NCBI GenBank assembly: GCA_020650975.1
Contig: JAIPMN010016672.1
Span: 1 to 25,785, forward strand
Source: Apostichopus californicus
Taxonomy: Eukaryota; Echinodermata; Holothuroidea; Aspidochirotida; Stichopodidae
Direction of reading: 5' to 3'
DNA: 25,785 nucleotides
Position 1 is the first letter of the stretch. Every line of letters begins with the position of its first letter. Under the pieces are notes generated by a model. It ran no database searches. It saw nothing but the letters and a program-made list of their open reading frames with translations, and was not told the DNA's origin. The translations under genes and the position numbers were made by a program. Of the stretch, positions 1-10,600 are shown one piece after another.

Positions 1-815
1 AGTACCTTCCTACGCCACTGGTTCGAAACATTACGATAAACGAGCCCACGAAAAAAAAGAAAAAACAAAAGAATGAGCGTCTATTCGAGAAATTTGTTTT
101 GATTGGCAATATTTCTGAGCAGGTTATCCATTTGTTTGTGCGTAAAATATAAGACATAGGCTAGGCGGGATAACGATGTCATTTCCTTTCCTCCCATCTC
201 CTCTTTCCTTGCCTTATGATCCTTCTTCAGCAGACATAGTTTGTTACAATGTTAGAAAGTTGTAAAGATTTGTTTTAATATTAAAAAAAAAGACATATAG
301 ATTTAAAAAAAAAAAATTTTTTATTAATATGAAAAATGAGAAAAGATTGAAATATAGGCCTACTTGAAAAGTTAAAAGGCTATAATTACCACTAAGTTTT
401 GTTCATGAATACTTAACATCCAGAGTGTCATTGTAGTATATTTAAACCAGAATGTAACACTATATTGAAGATCCATGGATCACTTCACCATAACAGGGTA
501 TATGAGCCAATGTTATCAATAATGTAAGTAGATTTAATTTAAAAGTTTTGTTTATATGAGATATTGTTGAGTCTTGTGGATAAATTTTGACCTTCTCAAA
601 ACATTAATACACGTTCCACTCAATTTGACACGGGGTAGTCAACTTATGAACTGTCCAAGAGTACATCACAACTGAACGCCCCGTTTTTGGCCCTCACCTC
701 ACGCCACACCCAATTTCTTTTCCTGGAGAACGTTCAAACGTTTTATCCACAATATTTCAGCAAAATTGGACAGAAGCTCTATAGAAGGAGTAACATTTGT
801 TATATTTTCAGAAAA

Positions 816-841
816 TGACCTCTCGTGACCTCAAATGACCT
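816..841. promoter_or_regulatory. Three TGACCT half-sites spaced by 4 bp (DR4 array)
   Basis: TGACCT occurs at 816-821, 826-831 and 836-841, each pair separated by exactly 4 bases. On the minus strand these are AGGTCA direct repeats with DR4 spacing, the layout bound by thyroid-hormone-receptor and LXR-type nuclear receptor dimers. The match is seen directly; function is inference. TGACCT words also occur in dispersed repeats of marine invertebrates, so this may be repeat-derived. Confidence 0.3.
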
Positions 842-1435
842 TCAAATTTATCAAATTGTATTTATGGAAACTTAAATATCACACAAACCTCTCACGAAAT
901 GTCAGACACGGTGGCAAAAAATGACAGAAAGTCGGCAAAATCGAGCAATATAGTTATAGGGCCTACCTCAGATGAAAGCTCCCAGCTGAGCTAAAAATGT
1001 TTTTGTTTTTTTGCCAGGTGCCAAAACCTTTTATAGCGAGGCACCCATAATTTCATGTGCGAAACTTTTTATAATTGGATTTAGGGTTTCTGTATGTGTT
1101 AATCTTATCTAACCATATGTGGTCAATGAACGTGCTTTTTGAATAGCGATAAAATAAAGAAAATTTATGAAGTTTATTCAGGCGGAAAAGATACTTCTAC
1201 AAATGAATGCTAAAAAAAGATATTATAAAAAAATAGTCAGCTGTGTTAGTTTTGTACTTCAGGAAGAGCATTGCGAGAGTTGAGTTGTATCGATCTTAGA
1301 ATTTGAACTTGGATTGTCTTTTTATTATGCTAATATCATGATATAGTTTTACTTGATCAACTTGATCAACTGATTTTGACTTGACTTGATCAAATGGCCA
1401 GCACGGAATAGAAATGCGTTCTCACTGAGCTGCTG

Positions 1436-1445
1436 TATATTATAA
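1436..1445 (+). promoter_or_regulatory. TATA-like element upstream of EIF2S3
   Basis: The word TATATTATAA lies about 165 bases before the EIF2S3 start codon. A transcription start 25-35 bases downstream would give a 5' untranslated leader of roughly 135-145 bases. There is no initiator or cap evidence, and housekeeping genes often lack TATA boxes, so the call is tentative. Confidence 0.22.
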
Positions 1446-1610
1446 CGGCCGACCACTCGGATCTTTAAGACCGCCACCAGTACAGCAGATGATGCAATTT
1501 ATGTTAGTGTACCGTACTATACGTTTCTGAACAAGAGAAGCCTGTTACACAGACGTAAACGTTGTCTTTCTCGTTGACAATTTTAGTAACACAGGATAGT
1601 GATACCAATA

Positions 1611-1667
1611 ATGAATAGTGAAGGGACGCTCAATCCTCATCTTGCGAAGCAAGATTTGGAAAAATTG
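1611..1667 (+). CDS. EIF2S3: EIF2S3 exon 1 (coding part)
   Basis: It encodes residues 1-19, [19 protein letters not shown], the divergent N-terminal tail; the [12 protein letters not shown] part matches the conserved QPHLSRQDL segment of animal orthologues. The donor is TTG|GTAAGA and the exon ends in phase 0. Confidence 0.93.
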
Positions 1668-4600
1668 GTAAGAAATAGGTCTCGGAACAATCAATGATTG
1701 ATGGACACATGTTTTCCCACTGGCTGTGTGACAAGCGGTTGTATGCTAGGATACGTAACGTTGGAACATCGTAAAGTATTAGCCTAAGCTACAATGTGGC
1801 AGCTCAGTACAGAGTTGCATATGCCGAACACTGACTAGCATGTCAATATGTTAGGAACATCCAATGTCAGTAGGCGCAACGATAACCAGAAGAGATTGAT
1901 TTCGGCTGATCGCCTCGCATTTTTTATGTCTAATTCTTAGAATAAAGAGAGGATTGTCTACTGATTTTCTGTTTGTTTTTTTCGAAGTGGTAATTTCTAG
2001 TCCTAAGCCAGGCTAGGCCTAGCTAATAAAGTTTATGTGTTAGGCTAGGCCTGAGTTAAGCCTACACGTTTTGTAGCCATTGACAAACTAAGTTAAGAGC
2101 TGAAATTGATTTCTGTGCTTGCCTCTAGGCATAGTAAGTTGCTAGCCTACTATTCTGATAATATTGATATAGGCTAGAACTCTAACAACATCTGCATTTT
2201 TTTACTATCCCTATGCTCGACATACACCATACATGTTCATTGTAAACCGTATGTCCATTGACTAGCCTATATCACGTAAATAGATGCAAACTTACAGTGG
2301 AGAATTTCTGTTGAATGTCTACATTGTTCATTATGAAGATCTTATGACAACCCACATCATATTGAGTCCCAGGATAATATACAAGTACAGATGAATTTAA
2401 TTGGTGTACGCATTTCTGATATAAGGAAGGACTGTATTTTCTAGACTAATCATTTTGAAATGGACTGTCCCTATAACCTAATATCATTTACATTATTGAC
2501 GAAGTCAATGTCCTTTATTTTTTTAACTTTTCCTCTTTTTTTGTTTGTTTGTTTCAGGATGTATCCAAACTCCACCCTTCGTCACCAGATGTCATTAGCA
2601 GACAAGCCACCATTAATATTGGTAAGAAAGTCTGGACAGATAAAACAAAAGCAACTCTTTATTTTATAATCCAGAGTAACAATGCTATAATAAATCAGCC
2701 ATAATAAAATAGATTTTTGAGATGTTGGTCTATACAAAGTTCCCATTACCATATAGTAAAGTGGCTCAACGAGTCAAGAAGTCAGTTTATTTTTAATTTG
2801 AAAAAAAAAAGTTAAACACTTTTAACTTCAATGCCAAGTTTCATATGATTTATGTTCTAATTGAATAACAAAATTGTGTTTTGAAACATTGGGTTTCTGG
2901 GTAGTTTGTTTGAAGGTGGTAAGTACTAAGTAAATAACTGCAGGAAGAATGAAATGATCTACCTCTTTGCTCAGATTTCTTCACTACTTCTGCTTCCCCC
3001 TGAATCACAGAAATCTTGATGGGAAAATTGGAGCAATGGGATTAGAGGTGGGGGGAGGGGGGGGGTTCTGGAAGGGGATGCTATGTATTCTGAAATCCAG
3101 ATTAAAGGTCAATATTGCACTTATCTGGAATGTTTAGCATTCTATTTTCACTAACATATCAGCAACTTGCGATTGATTAAGGAGAGAATACTGTCATAGA
3201 ATATTCTCTCGGTGAACCCGACTTAATGAGCAGTAAACCTTTTCATAAAAATTGACAATGTTGTTCTCCAAAACAATTATGCAAACCACACCTTTCTCAT
3301 TCATACTTTAAACTTAACCAATCAAATCGTTGGAAAAAACAAATACTCCTGTTTCCTGCCTATATACTGTACTATACTGTGTATTGATACTACTAAACTT
3401 GCACAGACTACATGCATACTAGTACATGACGAAATGACAAAGCTAGTATTGGAAGTTCCATTTGCAACTAGCCTATTCTTCTCGTCCAGTTAGATTCTTT
3501 TTCGTAGGCAGGTTAATTGTGCTTTAGGCCTTCGGTAAAATAAATCTACCGTTTTTTTCATAACATTTAGTTCAGTTTGACTAATCAGTGTCCAAGACTG
3601 GCTATTCTCTGTCATGTCCAAAACAGGCGTGATTTTGAATGACAACTGTTAATGAGCTTGGTAATCTGTGATGGCTTTAGTCATGATTCCTTGATTTATA
3701 TTGCAAATTTTGTAAATTTAAGTTTCATTATACATCTTAATGGGTTTAATTTTTCGAATTGGAATCCGATAATGGCTGCTTAATAAACAGATATTAAGTG
3801 CAACATGCTCCTGTAGGTAGCAATTCAAGAATAGATTTACAGGAGTTTAGTTTATCAAGATATCTGTGAGGATCAAAGCAGTAAATAAATGTTTTCTTAG
3901 TTTTGCCAGAAAATTACATGCATTAATTAAGGAAAGCTAATTGGAAAGGCATTTGGTAGGGAATATATTATGAGGTAACAGACAATGATTTATAAACTCT
4001 CCCACTACCCCTCCCTGCTCCTAACTCCCACCCCCCATGCCAGTCTGTGTAAGTGTGGCTATGATGTGGTAGATGCACTTTTTTGTCTGTTAGCCTAACT
4101 ACCAAATCTGTTTGTGTCTCTGGTTTGTTACAGGTACCATCGGTCATGTAGCCCACGGAAAGTCGACTGTCGTGAAGGCCATCTCTGGCGTACAAACTGT
4201 GCGGTTTAAGAATGAGTTAGAAAGGAACATCACCATCAAACTAGGATATGCCAATGCTAAGGTCAGTTGGACTGTATACTGTATCCTTGTGTACATGCTT
4301 GTCATTAGAATCTGGGTAATCTTGGAGGAATCCTTTTGCAATTTTGAGTCGCTTTTTCTGGCATAAATGATCGCTTTTGGATGAAGGTGGAGCTGTTTGC
4401 TTCCGTTTCAGTGTATTTGCTTATTTTAATTGACAGTGGTGAACACTCACTGAACAGTAATGTTACTACAGAAAAAAAGTTTGTGTCCAAGGGACGCAAG
4501 TCCCAAAAGAACTTTGCGTCCCGTAAAAAAAAGCGTGCGTCCCGATCGAACATCAATTGCGTTTATTGTATGACCAAATTTACTAGTGTAAGAGGAAGAA

Positions 4601-7600
4601 AGATGTTCATTCAAAAATGTATTATTATGTTTTGCGTAGGCCTAGTTGTGAGTGTGTGTACTTGGGGTTTGTTCTTTCATTGCACAGTGACCTACAGTAC
4701 TGTATGCAAGTGTGTGCGTTAAGTTCAGTAGCGTTTAATAATTTTACAGAGTGGTTAATGTTGTGCACTATCTGTGACAGCACTATGTTAATGTTTATTG
4801 GGTGTATTAGCTGTCTAGGAGAACGATAAGAGTCATCAGGGTTTTTTTTTCACTTCAAAGAAGAGCAGTCGCAATGTGATGAATGATGATGATAAAAGGC
4901 CGAATTACAGTACCCCCTCTGCTGCACCCCTTCCACCCTCGCGGTGTTGAAGGGGAGCCGGTCGGGGTTCCATGAAAATATTCCGTGCAGCGATACTTAT
5001 AACAAATCTGACATCGATACATTGAGTCTCTCTTCCATTCTTTGCATGTCAGTGACATTTCTCTTGAAAATCATTCTAGAGTTTCGTTTCATTGCCCAAT
5101 TTCCCTACTTGACATTCTTACGGTTATTGACGTTGAAACCTAGATTTGTCTAGGGTAGCTTACAGGATATCTCGATGGACGACAGGTACCCATCTTAATC
5201 TAGTAAACGGGTCTTTGCCTTGCCGATAAAACACAGTTATATCGAGATTGATTTTCGAGCATTTTTGAGTCGTAATTCATCGTCTTAATTTCATTAACAT
5301 AACGCGGTTAAAATATCATCTCACGGAATGTGTTCAACAGTACAAAAGTATTCCTACAGATGTCTGTTTTATTTCTTTCCATTTCTTTTTTTTTATTCTC
5401 TCTAGATTTTTAAATGTAATGCCGCACAGTGCTACAGGCCTGTTTGTTTCAGGTCGGCGGGGAGTAACAAAGAGGATACCTTTCCCTGCGATAGGCCCGG
5501 CTGTGCGGGAACTTTCACCCTTCAAAGGTTCGTATGTGTCCCTACAATACGGCATGTCACAGGGAACTTGTGTCGTGAAGAGAGAATATGAGATTCTAAT
5601 TGTCATTTATGGTGAACCGTAAAGCAAGATCTCATCTGAAAATGTGACAGTCTGAGGAAAGGTTCCCAGTGGAGATGGACCGAGTGAACGGGGGAAGCAG
5701 TCTCATAAACAGAATAGAACATTCGTTTTGCAAATAGAGGTCGTACTCCTCAGTTTTATAGAATACTAGAAGCGCATGTCCCTCTTTCCGACCTCAATCC
5801 TCCCCCACTCTTGAGGCTGAAAAATAGTCGCTTGATGCAAATCTGTTAGTTGATATGTTTAAACTAATTACCTTCAAGAACAGCCAGCTAAAAACCAAAG
5901 AATCAGTTTAGTGTGCTGTTTATGTGAATACTTATATAATGCCCTCCCACCCCTCCACAATACCTGCGCTCCCGCAACCCTACATATCGGAATAGGCATC
6001 TGCTTTGAAGTGATAAATTTGAGAGTAAACGTTGCGTTGACAAAGATTTTATTATGACCTTCTTCTTCTTCTTCTCTCTCCAGACACGTTTCCTTTGTTG
6101 ACTGTCCTGGTCACGACATTCTCATGGCAACCATGTTGAATGGAGCCGCAGTCATGGATGCAGCGTTGTTGCTCATAGGTAAAGTGATGCTGTAATAATT
6201 CATCAGGGCTCTCTCTCTGGTCTTTGTGATGGGGGAGTCCTTTACCGCTAAGATCTGTGGGGGTCTGTGAGCCTTGCAAAGTGTGCTAGTTTCTTCTTTT
6301 TTTTAGTTACCTTTCTGTCATACTAAAGATAATATTTAACAGCCTACAGCCGTACAGTTTGGTTTAAGAAATGTTTAAGCAACCTGATTTGAAGCCAGCT
6401 CATGCAGGCTAGTAGAAAAGGTTTTAGTGCAAAAGGACTTTATATTGCCTGTTGTGATATGAGGTCATGAGCCAATGCTAGAAAGGACTTGTTATGGCAG
6501 CTTCACGAATCATGCCATAGAAAATTAAATTTGTTTCCTTATGATAATCAAGAGGAGGCTTAGCTAAGGGATGCCTATGACCTCTGGTTTCCCCCTTCCC
6601 TTTCCCTGTCGCACAATTTTCTTTTTAAAAAGCACAAAAAAAAGGGGAGAAAGAACATAAAATGAAAATAATAGTACTGCTCTTGCTAAATATGTATAGA
6701 GAGAGAGAGAGATATATAGATATATATAGATATATAGGACATAAATAGGATATATATATATATATGTATATATATATATGTATATATAGGAAAACATGTT
6801 GTCCTTAAAAAGTGTCACACCTCCCCCATCCCTGTCCCCCCTTCCTCCTCTTTCCCTCCCTGTATCATTTAAAATTGACGATGGGTGTATTAGCATTCTA
6901 GGGTCATCAGAGGACCTTTTAGCACAGATGGAGTTGAACAATTTATGTTAATGGCAATAAGCAGTCCTCTATATATCACCCACATCAGCCCAATGTCTTT
7001 TTGGGTTTTTTTCACGTCAAAGAAGAGCAGTCGCAATGTGATGAATGATGATGATAAAAGGCCGAATTACAGTACCCCCTCTGCTGCACCCCTTCCACCT
7101 TCGCGGTGTCGAAGGGGAGCCGGTCGGGGTTCCATGAAAATATTCCCGTGCAGCGATACTTGTACTTTATCTGACATCGATACATTGAGTCTCTCTTCCA
7201 TTCTTTGCACGTCAGCATCAAATCTCTTTGAAACCGTACTAGAGTTCTCATTTCATTTCCTAATTTTCCCTACTTGACATTCTTTTGAATCTTTTCTCAA
7301 GCTGGTAACGAGTCCTGTCCGCAGCCCCAGACGTCAGAACATCTGGCGGCCATTGAAATCATGAAGCTTAAACACATACTGATCCTCCAGAACAAGATCG
7401 ATCTCGTTAAAGAAAGTCAGGCCAGGGAACAGTACGAACAAATCTTAAAGTTTGTGGAAGGTAAGATTCTTCTTTTCTTTTCTTTTTTTTTGGTCAAAAT
7501 GTCATCGTTAACAAGTTCACTGTTAAAAGGTTGTGCATGTCGGCAGTGTGCTGTGTGAACACAAAGCCCTATTGTTTTCCTGGACCAAACCTCTTCAAGA

Positions 7601-10600
7601 TGTTCTCTTTCTTGTTTTCTGATTCTGAAGGTACGGTGGCCGAAGGAGCCCCCGTCATTCCGATCTCAGCGCAGCTGAAACACAACATCGAGGTCTTATG
7701 CGAATATATCATCAAGAAGATTCCAATCCCGACGAGAAATTTCACGTCGAAGCCACGTCTTATAGGTGAGCCTCGACAGTCCGGTCTCAGGTTGTAGTGA
7801 CGGGGGGGGGGGGGGGTTTTTGAAAGGGCCTTTAAGGTGGGGGTTATCTGAAAGGGCCTTTAAGGTGGATAGATACTGTCAAGAAAAGAATTATAAAAGA
7901 CATCGACTCTCTTCCCCAGTTTGGTGGTTGGCACGGAAATTTAAATTGTCATCGTGAGAGATGGTATATAGTAGTGTTTGCACTGGGTATCCGGGTAGCC
8001 GGTTCCCGATATTTGAACCTGTGTAAACACTAGTGTATAGACTGTAAAATGATAAATGCTCTTGAGTCGTGGTTGTATGTCTATCACATTTTAATTTTGT
8101 GGGAAATTACCCTTTTAAATATGGCAGACAAATCGGTGAAAGTTACTGCCTTACTAGGGACTACATACTAAGCTAGCATATTATGTCACTTCTTCAGAAA
8201 CAAGGCAAATGTTTCTAGAGAAATGTTGCCATCTGTGGCCTCAAGAAACGTGATTATTATGCATAAATGATACGTTTCAACATCCAATCTTGAGGGGCAA
8301 CTTTCTTGATCGGGGAATCTTTTGCTTAGACTAGTAGCATTGGGGGGGGGGGGATGGGGGCAAGGCTGGGGGAGTCTTCTCAATGAGACAGTGTTAACCT
8401 ACTATATCTCAACATGTATTGTATGTGACCTTCAACAGATTGACTTCTATCTGTTGGTTTGTAGAAATTTCCTAATTGTTACAGATGAGTTATATGTTAT
8501 TATTACTTTAATGCTCGTTTGGTTTTCAGAGTGTTTCATGTGACAATATCAATTTGATTAGGAAGAAACTTTGGTTGCCTGCACAAACTGACATTCCCAC
8601 TCTTATGCACAAAAATATTGAATTTCAGTCCAACTGTGTTATGGAGTATTTGGGCCATTTGATCATTTCACTATCTTTCTTTCTTGCTTCCTTTCTTTTT
8701 CTCTCCAGTAATCCGATCTTTTGATGTCAATAAACCCGGATGCGAGGTTCCCGACCTTAAAGGAGGTGTAGCTGGTGGCAGCATTCTGCAAGGTGTTCTG
8801 AGGGTAAGGAAAATCTTTGCCTGCAAAGATGGAAATCTTGATCGACTTATATGTTGACTTTTATGCAAAGTTGAATGTATGAACAACTTGTGCTACTGCT
8901 CAGCGAGGCAACTGATTTGATCTCCTTGGGAAATTTCTCTTCTCAAACAGGTCGGTCAAGAGATCGAGGTTAGGCCCGGCATTGTCACCAAGGACAACGA
9001 AGGAAAGTTACAGTGCATACCAATCTTCTCCAAAATTATCTCTCTGTTTGCCGAGAAGAATGACCTTCAGTATGCTGTCCCAGGTGGACTCATTGGTGAG
9101 TGTCACATTTTGAATCGTTTGTTTGCCAGTCGGATGAAAAGTATTCTCGTCAGGAACGATTGTCCACGAAGACATCAGTCTGGAAATAGTCACAACTAAA
9201 AATTCCTCTCTTTTCCATCCCTATTCCATCCCTGTTTGTTGAGTTTACCTCAAGAATGTTGTTATTTTCATCAAAAGCCCCCATTTAACACAACGTATCA
9301 TATTAGGGTCACTATTGTTATCAGAGAAGTTCAAAGGTGAATGACTCATCGCCTCTAATCGGAAGGAATATCATGGAAGCTTCCTGGTGAATTTTGCTCC
9401 AAAGTTTTCAATGGTGAAGTTTGATATGTACCAAGGCCCACATTTTTTGGCATTGATATCTATCCCTAGGCTGAAGTTATTCTAAGCATCAACAAATTTA
9501 GGGCTGTCGATCTCTTATTTTCTGCTCCAGGTGAGAAAAAGTTTGTCGTAACATCCTCGGAACAATGTAACAGTTCTTAAAGGGATATTCTGGTGCCACT
9601 TGTATGGAATCAAAAAACATTCTATGACGTTGTTTTTTGGAAAACCCAATATCACTTCTCTTGTTTGAAATTAAACTTATTTATTTACCAGATAAAGTTT
9701 TCTCTTTACTCCTGGAAATTGATTTCAGTATGTTTTCTGTTTCATGCTGTTATGGCAGAATGACCTTTGAAAGCTTTTTCTTTCCTTTTTTAATCTGACC
9801 TTGAATTGGTCCTTGAAACTATGATACATGTGGAATGTTTGCTTTATTGCCAGTGTTCTCTGCAGTTAGAATTTCATCCATAATGTATGCAAGTTTCGTA
9901 TAAGAATACCGATTTTCCTCTGTGGATAATTCGGTCTTTTAACATCTCCAATTCTCCATGATACACAATGCTATGAGGATAATGTTGTTTGTTTTGACCT
10001 CAAATAGTGCCCAAAGATGCAACAAAATGTCTTCTAACAAGTTTGTCGTTAACCAATGAACTTGCAGCCATCCAGAATTTCCCATTAAAGGGAAAGCAAG
10101 TCGATAGTCCTGTGTTCTAGGCTAGTTTTAATCTCACATTCTTAGTAATTAACATTGTGGCAGCTTTACACACACCCAGGCTTGTCAATAGCTGCATCTC
10201 CGCTGTGTAAGTAGTGTAAGTGTTCATAATTCCATACCAGCATGTTTCCAGTTTGTTGGGCTGATCAAACCGCCAGGATATATTCTTAATTGTGCAGTTA
10301 GCTCACACCGCTATTCAATACCAGCATTACACACCCTTGGGGTGATTTTATTGGTGCGCAGTACGGTCTAGTGTGCGTCGTCACGGACATTGTCTCTCCC
10401 AAAACCTCACCAAACTTGAAAAGTTTGTTTCTTAGATCGTTGAAGTAGTGTTTTAACAAATATAATATATAACCTGAAAAATGACCCAGGATGTTTCCTT
10501 GTCATTTTTTTGGTCTCAAAATAATTGCCTACAGCAGCAGATATACAACTAGAAATAGTCTACTTTCAGAATAAAATGAAGCTTTGGAATAAGACTTGTT

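Larger units (their letters stand above)
1..1610. other. Upstream non-coding region of the eIF2-gamma gene
   Basis: No protein-coding exon is recognisable here. The stretch is AT-rich with A and T homopolymers. Positions 11-20 read TACGCCACTG, which resembles the right end of the CAGTGGC-type element at 23059-23335, so the window may begin at the edge of a mobile element; this is weak. A triple TGACCT array is at 816-841, an imperfect ACTTGATCA tandem run at 1351-1396, and a TATA-like word at 1436-1445. The 5' untranslated region of the gene probably starts somewhere in the last 150-200 bases, and an in-frame TAA at 1587-1589 precedes the start codon. Confidence 0.6.
6179..7301 (+). other. 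EIF2S3 intron 5
   Basis: This 1123-bp intron contains the GA/TA microsatellite (6697-6789) and copy 2 of the structured repeat (7003-7284). The repeat ends only 17 bases before exon 6, so the probable branch point region of this intron lies within repeat-derived sequence. Confidence 0.85.

Noticed and set aside
1-20. Right end of a CAGTGGC-type element at the window start
   Set aside because: Only about ten bases match and the rest of the element would be outside the window.
3182-3210. Hairpin with 9-bp arms as a microRNA precursor
   Set aside because: The stem is far too short for a pre-miRNA and no known miRNA seed is recognised.
4381-4722. 113-codon open frame on the plus strand in EIF2S3 intron 3
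   Set aside because: It lies wholly in an intron, has low-complexity Lys/Arg and hydrophobic patches, no domain, and overlaps the GCGTCCC foldback.
6564-6941. 125-codon minus-strand frame
   Set aside because: Most of it is translation of the GA/TA microsatellite (Tyr-Ile runs).
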